This document shows, piece after piece, positions 25,701-38,100 of a stretch of DNA of 64,000 bases. Position 1 is the first letter of the stretch; each line of letters opens with the position of its first letter. The DNA is taken from assembly GCA_013397695.1 (NCBI GenBank), contig VYZI01000107.1:1984644-2048643 (forward strand), given 5' to 3'. This DNA comes from Centropus unirufus (Eukaryota > Chordata > Aves > Cuculiformes > Centropidae). The notes under the pieces were generated by a model, which was not told the DNA's origin, searched no databases, and was given only the letters and a program-made list of their open reading frames with translations. The translations under genes and the position numbers were made by a program.

Positions 25701-28700
25701 AAAATATGACCTATTGTCAGTACAGTTTTACAAAGGTACATTTTGCAATAGCTTGAACCCATCTTTGATCTCATGATGTGTAAGGTTCAAGCTCATGCCA
25801 TCCCATGAAATTGTGAAAACCATGCCCCTGTTGACAGGGGTATCATAGCTGTCTCTAGGAAGTAACACTGAAACAATACAGCCAATAGGAAAAAGCCTTA
25901 CAGCATTCTGTCATGAGGCCTTGGACATTTTGAAATCCCTTCCAGTGCTGGAAATAAACCTGCAGCTGCTCGGAACAAAAAAAAAAAATAAATAAAGGAC
26001 TGCAAAGCAGTACCAGGGAGTTGCGAGACACAGTGCTTCCTACAGAGGAAGAGGAATAGGTATAATAGTTACCAGCTGCCATAGCTGGGCAAATGAGAAC
26101 CTATCTGAGAGCAACCAAAAGAACTGTTCACCAACTGACAGCACCAACGAAAGAAAAAATAAAACAATCCCATAACATTTGCTCCAGGAACAGTGGTACA
26201 ATCTGTGCCATTCTATGCAGTACTGTCAGACTGTAAACCAAAACTCACTCATATTGAATAATTTTCTAGAAAAACCTTTTGTCACTGAGATCAAGTTCTT
26301 CTGAGCCAAGTGCTCATGTTGTTTTCTTAAGCCCATGAATAGGCTCTTTTGTTATCCCAGAAGTATGCTGGCATCCTATCCAGCTTTGATTTTTCACCTC
26401 TAAGGGAATATAGAACACAAACTGCCATGCCATGAGGCGTTTGCTGTGCTGTGGATGAAATCACAGCAGCATCTCACATTGGTTGCTACCGCAAGGTGTA
26501 GGCTATCACAGACACTTGTGATCACGGTTCTCTAGGTTTCCTTAAGATCCGCTTAGTTATTACTGCCCTGCCCGTGAGAGCTCTAGCCCTTGGCTGGCGA
26601 TCACCTTCCCTTGGCCCAGTATGCACTGCTGACACTGCTCCTGGGACCTCTGGCACTGCCAAGCTCTGGTACTTGAAGGTACTTCACTTCCCAGCCACGG
26701 CTCCAACAAGCCCATCTACCCTCATGTAGCCAGCCACCTGGCACCAAGCTTGAGACCTCAAGGTTTGAGACCTAACGATTACAGAAATGGGTGAATACAT
26801 CTTAGCATACAAAAAGAGCCCAGCACACCAGATGGGTTACTTTTAGGTCCCTCCTAGACCATGTTCACCCACAACTGCAGCAAAGGAGAGGTGACTTTGC
26901 CCTACAACAGAATCAGTGCAAAAGCACTGCGAATCTGCCAGGGTACAAACCTCAGCAGAGCTGCCTGGCTTGCTGCAGGGAAACACAGAACGAGTGCAAA
27001 TGTTTGGAAGAAGAGGAGAGACCGTGACTGCACTGCAAGAAAGCAAAAGTGGAAGACAAAGTGGTGAGCATTGGACACTTGGCCTGATGCAGGTATTGAT
27101 GGTTCCCTTTAATATATCTCAGGTTCACACAGACCAGCCTGCATGAAGACCCAGGAACTCCAGTCACTCTTTCTCAGTCCCACTGAGGTGGGAAGATGTC
27201 CTTCCAGATGAAGCCTGGGGCCATGTGACTTGGTCAAGAAGAGTGGTGCATTCCATCTCATGGACACCAAGGCTTCTAATGCTGAGGGCAGAGGTTATTT
27301 CCCTCCCCTGATGCCCAGTTCCCAGTTAAAAATAGATGGTTTCTGCAGCTAACCTTAACTGCAAAGTGCTTGCATCACATCAGGAAAAAAGGCAGAAAGA
27401 CTTTCTCACCCTATAGTCTTCCACTAAAGCACATAGCTGAACACTGCCTAGAGAGGCAAACTTGAAAGGAGTTGTCTAAAAATATTTGACAATGGCAGAG
27501 ATGATAAAGGCTGTTTGCTCCTCCAAGCAGTTCTGACCTGCTTGAGGGATGCCCACCAGGTGGAACAATGAAGCAGCATATAAACAAGCAGGACACTGAA
27601 AGCCCAAGAAGAATCTACAAAGTTCCCAAACACAATGTAAAAGAAAATTAAATGTATCCAAGTAAAATGAAGCTAAATGATGAAGCTGTATGTTACCAGT
27701 ATTCCTACATCAGCTTAAATGGTAAGCAAACTACCTGGAAAAGAAGCTGAGGTTTCACTCAGTGCTTACAATATGGAAATTAGTGACAACAGCTGAAGTA
27801 AGTAGATTTTTTAATTTGGTGGCACTAAACCTGGCACAAATGAGTCATAGAATGGATGCACTAGGGACGCTGAACCATGCGTCCACAACAGACAATGCAC
27901 TGTCACCTCTTTGCAAGAGCTGCTTAAAGATTATCAGCATGATTTTGCATAAAGGTGGCTTCCAAATACATTTCAACTGGGCTAAAGGTATTCAGAGGGA
28001 AAAACAACTGCTGTTGAAAATAACAATCACATGCAAAGCAGTAATTAATTGGTAGTAATAAAGACAAAGGAATATGTCGAGATCTTTCCTGAAGTGCTAC
28101 TGCCCATGCTAACAGCATATTAGATATTGAGGAATCAGGCAGTTTCACCTTTGCAAAGATCAAGCAACTCTGAATCCTACAAAGAACTACCCACAAGTCA
28201 AAGGAGTATTATGTAACTTGGCCCAACCCAGAATACTGTCAGGAGTTTGCACCAAAGAGAGTTAATGGAGAAAAATTAAAGCTAGGACATCAAATTTGGA
28301 TGCCAGTTAGTAGATACAGACAATTGAAAGTGGTGTTTAGAGATCAAACTGGTAGCAGAAGACTATCAGAGATGCCAGGATAAGTCCCACAGGGATCAGC
28401 ATCATCCCTTATCACATTCTTGTACAAAAAACATGGGAAAAATATTGGTGGTCACAATCATAGTGCCACTTCTACCACAGAAAATCCTGGATGACTAATC
28501 AAAAACTGAAGAAAGAAGAGGTAAAATTGTGATAAAATGTATAACAAAGCTGTCGTGGCTCACTTTTACAGGTTACATTTTAGCCCTTCAATATTTAAAA
28601 ACTGCAGTCAAGTTTTCTGAACCTAAGGATAATATAACACTTAAACTATTGGAGTTTTACGTTGTCTGAGAACTTACCTCCACTGGCTCTTATATGTGTC

Positions 28701-30008
28701 TGATGACTGAAGAAACCCCTGGATGAACGTGCTCTAAGATAATTAGCTGGAATAAACGCAGTCCCTCGTAATAGCAATGAACGGGTGGAAAGATTATTTA
28801 ATCAGAAGCTAAAGGCGGAGACTCCACTGAGATGTGACATGATAAAAGAATATCTTACACATCGAGACCACTGCTGTGAAGAGAGCCTGTTAGAAATAGC
28901 AAAGGGTCATCTATAAAAATTTGCGCACCCAAGGTTTGACTACTATGTCCACAGCAATGATTTGAGGAAAGGAATAGCTGTTGTTAATTACCACAAGGAT
29001 TTTATAAACTCTCTTATAAATGTCCCACCATATGTGTTTGATGCATACTCTTGAGTTGTCAATGTTCCACTTAGGAGCATTGCAACTTCCTTGCCAGTAT
29101 CTACATGCAATTAAAAAATAAGGCAGTTGCACAGGCGTAAGGTAAGTTTTATCAGATGCCATTAAATAAGCAAGCAATATGCTATTTTCATAGGAGGAGA
29201 CACAAGAAATACTTTATAATGCAGATTTTCATGACTTCATGTCCAGGGTGGCATGCCAGTACATCAAAATGCCTATTTGTCTTTCAAGGATACTTGAACT
29301 CTTAGAAAAAAAATTGATAAAACAAGACAAAAATCATATAAAAGAGCTGTGAAAGACAAACTGACAACTCTTGACACACTGAAACATTTCTAGAGTTGAA
29401 GACTTTATGAGGATAAGCAAATTGTGAATCAAGATCTTGGGGACAAAGCCAAGTGGGGTAAACGGAGGCCCACTGTGCCTCCTGTTGACCTCTATGCAAA
29501 GTAGAAATGGTCTTTCCCACTGAAAACTGTCCAAGTTATTTCATTACTCTCCTTTTCTTCTCAGTTGTCTGGGAACCAGGAGTTACAATATCCATGACTA
29601 TTACAGTGCTTACTCATTGTGGACAGAACAATGACATATCCTAGCTGATGTAATGGTCAGCCAGTAAAGTATTGCAAGACAGACAGATGGACAGCTTTCT
29701 GCTAATATTTTCTAGGAAGTAAGAGTTAAGTCACGTCCTTTCATCTCTAAGGCACCATCAGTCACAAGGCTACAATAAAACTAAAGTGATACTCTTAATG
29801 ACCTTATTTTAGAATGCTGAAGGCTGATCTGTTCTCGGCATGAGATCAGTATTGCAGATTGTTTGATGTAAAGGATCAACTGTACCTTGTGGCCCTTAGG
29901 AGCATTACTGCACTGGCATTAGTGGCTTGCCTGTCGTGGAAGAGTAGCAAAGATGTCTGTACTGCACATGGTATGTTAATGGATGAGAAAATCTCTCCAA
30001 AATCTTAT

Positions 30009-30032
30009 TGTGTACATAAATAAATGTACACA
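30009..30032. repeat. Perfect 9-bp inverted repeat with 6-base loop
   Basis: TGTGTACAT at 30009-30017 pairs perfectly with ATGTACACA at 30024-30032 around the loop AAATAA. It lies in unique AT-rich DNA with no gene nearby. No function can be assigned. Confidence 0.7.
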
Positions 30033-31936
30033 GGCAGAAATACAAATATTATGATCCATAAAATATGTATTTCATTTAATCTGATCACTTATTCGAATCC
30101 ATGAAATATACGTTCAGTTGAATCTACCCACTAGAAAGCAATTACAGGAAAATGAAGAATGAAGGTACAGTGATCAAATATACTGAAAAACCACAGAGCT
30201 GTGAATGCCTGCCCTGTCTGTGGCACAGGCAACTACCCATAAATGCCACTATAGATTAAACACACAGATGCAGCTCCCATTTCACCCTGTCATCATACAA
30301 GGAAACAGTACCCTGAGATGATGCCAGCATAAAATTCCTTCCAACTCACAACACTGCCTAGAGCACTGCATCAGGGTTCTGGACATATCCATAAGCATCA
30401 CAACTCTGTTAGTGATGTTCTGGAGGCTGGAAATTTCCCCATTCCTAACGCAAGGAGTCATATTGATTTCAAGCATGAAATGTTCTGAAATCTGCTGATA
30501 AAGACAATAAGTGATATGTTGCAATTCTGAGTTATGATGGTACAAAAAACCCTACTGACAAATGCTTTGTTTGTACTTCTTTTAAATATCTTCCAACAAA
30601 ATGAAAAAAAATTTAAAGTCTGTAAACTTCTTATTAAAAAGTAAGCCATTTGCTAGTTCTGATTTTTTTTTAAATACAACCCACACAGAATTAATTTTTC
30701 CCAGAGCCCAGCTAAGCCTTGCCTATGTAAGTTCTGGGCATACTTTCCCCTCTCCCCTCAACTTACAGCTACAGCTGGAACAGTTTCCACAAGACAAAAG
30801 AAGAGGTCAGAAACTGCAGTGCTTCACATTTTAGCTACATTGGCTCCATTGCTCACATTCATTATTTTCTCCTCCTCCTTTTAGTTACTCCTCTAGTGTG
30901 GAAACACCTCTTCATCTTTGCTGAATGCTCACACTGTCCTTGGCCGAGAGGCCAGTTTTCTCTTTGAAGCTTATATCAGTGCTGGGGAGGCAGGGATTTC
31001 TAAGGGCATGTTATAAAAATGTGAAGGGACAGTAATGATCTGCAGCACAAATAGTTTTTCCCTTTTGCAGAAATCTTAGCTGAATGTTTCTGCTTTCTCT
31101 TTAGAGTTACCACCTCAGGCCCCTTCCCTGTCTCCATCACTTCACTCCAGTATGAACACTTTTCTTGCTGCTCCAGTGCTGCTGCTCAATGACATTGCTA
31201 TGTAGTATGCGTAATACTTGCAGATACTGGAGATAAATTTACATTAACCAGCTCCGGGAGAAGTCTAGTCGCAGCAGTGTGGCATTCAGAGGAGGCCACT
31301 GCCTCAGCATCACCCCAAGTCTCTAGCAGCTTTTGCCAGTGAGACTCACAATGTTTTTACAGAGCGAGGAAGGGTTAGGAAGAAGGAGAAAGCAGCAGCC
31401 CTAGAAAACATTTAATAACCTCCACTGGAATCTGTGAATCCACCCTTTCTTAGCCAAGTCCTTCCTTTCTCTTGGAAATTTGTTGCAATGAGACATCTGC
31501 TGCTTCAAAAATCTCACTGTTTATGATTTACGTAACTTGTCTCGTGAAAAAAAAAATACAGAGGGGCACAAAAAAGTAAAAAGAGTGCTTTATGAACTCT
31601 GTGTAAATTAGTGGTCAGAAATTTGAGTGAAAGCTCTATCTAATTGGAATAGCGTATCTTTACTCTAACTCTCTTGTGATTGCTTTCCTCACTAGGTTTG
31701 ATTCCTCCCCACTGCAAAAGTCAGACTTGCCTTCATCATTAATGGGTTAAAGAGGTGTAGGCATACCCTACTAGTCAGGCTGGAAAACACCGTGGTTAGT
31801 TGTTCTTAGGGACTGCAGCTAAACTTTCCAGTTGTGAAAACAAAAGTGGAAGCTCCTTAGACAGATGGAATCTATTGATCTCCCTTGCACCTTTAGGAGA
31901 AGAATGTGCAACTTAGACTTCCAAGCTTGGTGTGAA

Positions 31937-32112
31937 ATCACAGAATCATAGAATAGTTTTGGTTGGAAGGGACCTTGACAGGTCATCTAGTCCAACCCCC
32001 TGCAACAAGCAGGGACACCTTCACCTAGATTAGGTTGCTCAGAGCCCCATGCAGCCTGACCTTGAATGTTTCCAGGGATGAGGCATCTAAAACGGTAACA
32101 AGTAACTATGCC
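31937..32112 (-). mobile_element. CR1 LINE 3'-end fragment, copy B
   Basis: Read on the plus strand, the block opens with the reverse complement of the CR1 tail octamers (ATCACAGAATCATAGAATAG). It then continues with the typical TTGGAAGGGACCTTGACAGG and TCATCTAGTCCAACCCCCTG segments. The element is therefore on the minus strand and its 3' end is at about 31937. Only the last roughly 175 bases remain, all 3' UTR with the very end of the coding part, so this is a heavily 5'-truncated insertion. The inner boundary near 32112 is approximate because similarity fades. The tail segment is better preserved than that of copy A, suggesting a younger insertion, but no divergence was measured. Confidence 0.95.
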
Positions 32113-35100
32113 TGTTTGTCACAGCATGGGGGCATTCTTTCTTCAGTGGGACAAGAAACGGGAAATGGCACATGGTGATGTTTTGCTCCAGTCATGTCTG
32201 AAGATAAGGAATATGAGGGAAATACACATGCCTACACACACAAACTTTGTAAACACTGGAACAATAAACTTTGGCTTTGGAAAGCTTCCTGACTTCATCT
32301 AGAAGCACAAAGGCATCACAATATCCTCATCCATTCATGTCTCTTCTGGAACTCATCTCATCTTGGAATCGTATATAATGTAGATAAAACACTCATTCAT
32401 TACTGTTGTGTTATGTGGGATTGTATTTCTTGCTCTCTTCCTCACGTACCAGATGATATCTGTTTTCTGGTTAGAAGAAGCATAGCTGCAAGTAGATACT
32501 GAAGCAGCCATATTGTGAAATATATGAAATATATTTCACAGAAATATAACCCGCGCTCACTGTTTAGTCATATTATTTTTATACTGGGTTACAATGAAAT
32601 CTGTCCTAAAAAACGTTGATGTTCAGCTGCTGTTGCAAACATGGTAGTATGCTGGCAGCACCTTTAAAATTTATTTCATTATAATGAAGAAGAAACTTGC
32701 AGCATGTGTCCTGCTGTGTCCTTCTGAGATCTCAGAATACAGTTGTGGCCAATATTAAAACTTCCACTGACTTCAACAGGATGAAGACTTCTGATCAATC
32801 GTATTTACCAGACAGACGTATTTTGAGCAAAACGGAACTAAGGACACTAGAAGACAACATGTCCCTAGCATTAAGCAGCTAGAAGAGATACCCAGCCACC
32901 TCACAGCTGAGGAATAACCATCTCTATTTTACATCAATGCACATCACATATGCCTTAATTTGAGATGATGGCAAGAAGAAAACTCTCTGGGAAAAATAAA
33001 TTCCACAGAGTACAAGAGACATAAGCAACGATTTCCCAGTTAAAATCTTCTGAATATTTTATTTGATCTGGTTTCAGAATCCCATAAATACAGTCTTCAA
33101 AACCTCTAGAAATCATTTTGTGCACTGATAAAACTTGGTTTTCTTTTCTCTTGTGTATATATTCCTATTGAACTTAGCTTGGTGTAAACTTATGATGAGA
33201 AAAACTATTTTCATGACGATATAGAATATGGAATGGAATAACAACAGCCTTTTCAAATAAAGAAAAAAGTAAAAAGAGAAACATGAAGATAACAACATCA
33301 AAAAGAATTGGTAAAAATGGAAAATTAGAAAGTATTTTCTTCCCTGGAAATAGAAGTTATTTTGATTGGAAAACTGAAATGTGCTAGTTTTATTCCAGCT
33401 TTTTGATGGTTTTTAATATCTGGAATGGCACACTGCACTGCCAAAATGGCACTCAGTATTTAATACTGCACTTCTTGTTATATTTTCAAAATTTTCTTCA
33501 GACAAACAACCCAGAAGCAACTGAGGAAAATAAAATCAGACAAGACTTTTCCTTCAGTGTATGTTAATAAAACATGGCCACCTATAGTTTATTAATCTGC
33601 TTTTGTTTAAAGAAATCTATAGTTTGAATGTTATACAAGCTTATAGATGTTTTTCATATTTTCTACCATTAGATTTTCACATAAGTAAGACAAAATGTCT
33701 TATGAGACCGTTTATAGCTACTGTTAGTATAGGTTAGTAGTTTTTATATAAAGAAAATAATAAATTGTTTCATTACAAGCCATCATTTATGTAATGACAT
33801 AGTCACCCATTTTATATTTTTTTTCTTCCTTGCTTAACTACAACAAGCTGTTTGCTCTATACTTCTCCATAGGCTTGAGAATATTTACTACTGCAAGTTC
33901 CCTATTCCTTTTACATTTCTGAAAAGAATCTTCCAAAGTCTGATCTGAAAGGTCACCGAGTGAGTTTACTAATCCCAGGCCTGTTTGTAGATCAAATAAA
34001 TAACGCTAAGGAATTTAAGGGTGAAAAAACTATTTCTCTTTACCAAGGCATTGTGAAATTTGCATCTTATCTTGTCTGGAAATATTAAACAGCATTGCTA
34101 ATCTGTAATACTAAAAGATATTGGGAAGACTTAAAATTGGGTGGCATGAAAATGGTGAGGAAGATTAAATTATGTGTATCTTATTTCATGTACATTTAGA
34201 GAGAAAAAGAAGGAAGAATGTAGAAACATACATTCACACAAAATTCTTTTGCAATAGAAAATACAATTGTTTCTTGAGGATTTTTTTCTTTTTCTCCATT
34301 TTTCAACAATGTTTCTATAAGCAGGAAGCAGACCCTTGGAGAAAAAGGGATGGGATTATAGGGGCTCGTTTAGGGAGGGGGAAATATAATAACATTTTGA
34401 TAGAAGTGTTACCACCAATTCCTTATATCAATCTTTCTCTGGCACAAAAGAGAGAAAACACAATTTCTTCTAGGCTATGAAGATATTCCCAAACAAGAAG
34501 AGCGCTGGCACTGGGTTTCAGTTCATAAATAAAGATGGACCATAGCAACATCTTGCGTTCAATGGTTCACATCCCAACAGGAAAGAAAAATAACTAGTAG
34601 AAATTACTACACATTGTCAACACAAACGATGGAAAATGTAGGAAGCCTCATAAGGCCATAAACAAACAGAATACAATGGAATCAAACAGGATTCTGCTTA
34701 AGGTCATCATTCAGAGCTTTTTGAGATTCATCTTAGCAAGTTCTTCTCTATAACTACAAAAATTAGAAATTTCTATTTTTAAAAGAAAGTTTATGTTGCC
34801 ATATTACCTGAAACAGTGCACAAATATTGTACTTGTATTATCTAGACAAGGATAGGGTTTGAACATATGTAGACTCTCATTAAGAACTTTATACATACCT
34901 GCCCAAGAAAACATCTCTTTTATGTAACTGGGAGGAAATTCTTCCAAATTAATCTCCATGAATGAAGAATACATGCTTTTATCATATTAATGACTCAGAA
35001 AAAATACTTCAACACTGTTACCTGAATATAGGGAAGAAATCAGAAGTAATTCAATCCTTTAAAAAAACGCGTTTATCTCAGCTGCTGTTCAAAGATGTCA

Positions 35101-38100
35101 AGAGTCAGACTTAGTCCTTCTGGGGATGGAAAACCAAGCAGGAAGGAGACGAGCCATTTAAAACACATGATGAATGGAGTTAATCACACAGATGCAATCA
35201 ACTCATAGAGCAGTTCAATCTGTGTACTTGGTCTGATGCAATCTTTTAATGGGGCAGAGCCCCAGCTGGTCTACAGCTGTGATATTGCAGCTGAAGGCCT
35301 CTCAAAGTGACAGCAGCACCCCTCACAACCCTGCTCTTGCTTCTGAATTCAGCTACTGGAAAAGTGTTGTTGAGGTGCCTTGAGTGCTTTTTCCAGATGC
35401 AATTTATGTAATTAATTCTTTCTGTGCACCCATCTGAACCTAGTACTACCATTCACATAAGCAAATATAACATGTACTAGTGAGCAGTTGGTTGTTTCAT
35501 ACATGATAGTGCATGAGAAATTCCGTCGGAAAATGAATCCTTTGCAAAATTTTGCTTTCAAAACAGTTGTAAAGTCTGAACTAAGGGCTGGTGTTGAATT
35601 GTCACAGGTTTCAATTGTTCTGGTTCCCTACAGAGATTGTCATGATGAGTTTGCTTTCCAGTTCTTGTTCTTAATGCTTAGCAGGGAATTTGGAATGAGT
35701 GTGGAAACCTGAGAACCTCAATTAGCAGCAGAATAACATGTGCTAAGCATTTCCTCTCCTTTTTGCATAGAAACTGCATATGTAATATGACTGAAATGAG
35801 GCAGCCATCAGGGTATACAAAACATTACATGGGCATAATTTATATTTTATGAGATCCTTCACAAAGAAGGGAACGGTTAAAGGGAAGGCTAAGATATATT
35901 AAATATTTAAGAATGTGCTACATTCAATAAAAGCATTGACAATACAGTAAGCAGCTAGTAGATGCTTATCTTTGCTCTTGTGCTCTTAAATTACTCTTTA
36001 ACTATTTAGATTAGGATAAAAATAAGGCAGACAGCAGTAAGCACACAGTGGGATCTAACAGTGGAGAAGAATGAGGTCATGTCTTCTGAGAAAGAAAATT
36101 ATAGTTGAGCAAATAATTGCTACTCACAGTAAAAAAGCTAAGCAAATGTATTTTTAACTTAAACAATGAGTTCTTTCACCAAAAACCAAGTTAAAGGATC
36201 CCACAGAGATCAAATAGTCCACCAAAAGTCATTGAAACTTTTGCTTCTATTTCACTTGAGCTTCCTGTAGAAAGGAGCTGTGACAGGTTCTGTTACATTG
36301 GAAAATGTCCTTGTTTTAATGGGAAATTTTGCAGTATGAAATGCTGCATTTTAGGTTTTAATATTAATTTCATCATCATTTCCTCAATTGCTCAAACTTT
36401 GTATAGGTTCAGTTTTTAAGTTCAAACTTTTCCTTACTTAGGTTGTGATTTTGCATCCATATTAAATGCTATTAGTATTACACTACAATGTTTTTTGCTC
36501 CTTGATAGCGTGTGTGTTATGTTTGTCACACACATTTGAATAAAAGTATTAGTTACTTGGAAGTTAATATAAAAAATGAGCTAGGTATAGAGGAAAAAAA
36601 ATTAAAATGGATGTTTTCCTGTAAAAAATTAGCCAACCTGAAGCTGAGGAAATATACTTTTGACATTAACACAACTTGTACATATGAAGCACAAGGAATG
36701 AAGCAACCACAACATTTATATGAAACAATCTGCAAGAACCATGTATAGTTCTTCCTAGCTGCCTCGGAATAGTCACAGTGGCAGCTGTGCTCTGCTTTCT
36801 TCGATGCTTTTTGTTTGAAACCAGAATTAACTGCAAGCTAGAGCAAATGTCTGAGAAAGTGTTAAATTAATCTCATAGTCTTTTGAACTTAAAAGTGAAA
36901 GCAGGGATTTCCTAAATGCCAGCTTACCCCTGAGTTTGAGAAGATTTTACATTTCCCTGAAGGACTTGTTTAGGTTCTTGCAAGAACAGATATCCTAGGG
37001 CTTGGTAGTTTGAATTAATAAAGATAATAAAAGATAAAGATGCACCACAGCTTTCTACCACAACGGGACAGAGTATCATACAATTCTAATGAATAAGCTT
37101 AGAGAATGGAATTTCTTCTTCCCCTCTTCCCCTTCCCTTTTTGTCCTTTCTTTGGGGTAGACACAGTTTGGTGTGGTTTTCACTATTTCACATCTAACTC
37201 TTTAAGCAATGTATTGCAGCAATGATGCCTAGTCTCTTTCTTCTGGCCAAATGTTGGGGTGAAAGGGAATAGGAGGAAAGGAATTAATTAGCTGGCATGG
37301 ACAGGAATATTTTGGCAACCTACAGTCAGCCATTTGTTCATTTAATTTTCATTCCATCAGAACTGAAAGGCCTTTGTTGAGTAGCCCACTGAAGGACTGC
37401 AAAGGGTGACCACAATGGTCTTCATTGACTCTTGTGTCTTCACCTACCCATCTCTTGTTTCACACTGCATTGTGGGACAGCCTTTGGACTTAGGACCAGC
37501 ATACTGTCTGGAGCACTGAGGTCTCCTCTGAGACCGGGCTTATAGGCTCTATAATTTATACACATAGCAGAAAAATTCTTTGATTTAAACACTTACATGC
37601 TAGGTGAGGTACAAATACATCAGAAAACTAAAGGAACCTTGCCTGAGATGTCAGCCACAAAGAACAGGTGCAAATGGGAAACAGTAGGAGGGGACAACGG
37701 GAAGGCAGAGAGATGAGAAGTATGGACGAAGGTGAAATTTTCAAGATAGGAGCGTTCCCCAGACTAGCTTTTCAGTTGAGGAGAAAAGTTTCTACTCCAT
37801 CCCCCAGTTGCCTCCTTGCTTTCTTTCTTTCTTCTCCCTTCCCTTTCTACATAGGTTGCTACCACTCATTCATCTACATTCTTCCCACGCTTCCCAAAAT
37901 CTCACCGACATTAAACCATGCTCTTTGTAATAGTCTTTCTTTAACTGTGTTTTAACTGTATTTTGTCTGCAGATAAAGTAATTCAGGGTTTTGGGCCCAT
38001 ACCTGAGATGACTCTGAGAACATTTATATACACATAATTTGGTCTGATTTGTCCCTGATTCTAGATGATAGAAATAACATCTGCACGGTAGTTATTTCAA

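Larger units (their letters stand above)
16212..31936. other. Long unique AT-rich non-coding stretch
   Basis: About 15.7 kb with no supportable gene. Small items include A/C low complexity at 16431-16475, a perfect 10-base tandem duplication at 16607-16626, A runs at 17243-17255 and 25977-25988, an AT-rich homeodomain-type motif cluster at 21913-21957, and perfect hairpins at 22769-22793 and 30009-30032. A modestly GC-raised segment lies at about 26440-26790. It is not CpG-island dense and no repeat family is recognised in it. A short reverse-transcriptase-like peptide near 28384 is described under findings. The longest open frame here (20482-20856, 124 codons) has no recognisable domain. Confidence 0.55.

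Noticed and set aside
26440..26790. GC-raised segment as a third CpG island or an LTR
   Set aside because: CpG count is low (about six in the core part) and no LTR ends or known repeat order could be recognised.
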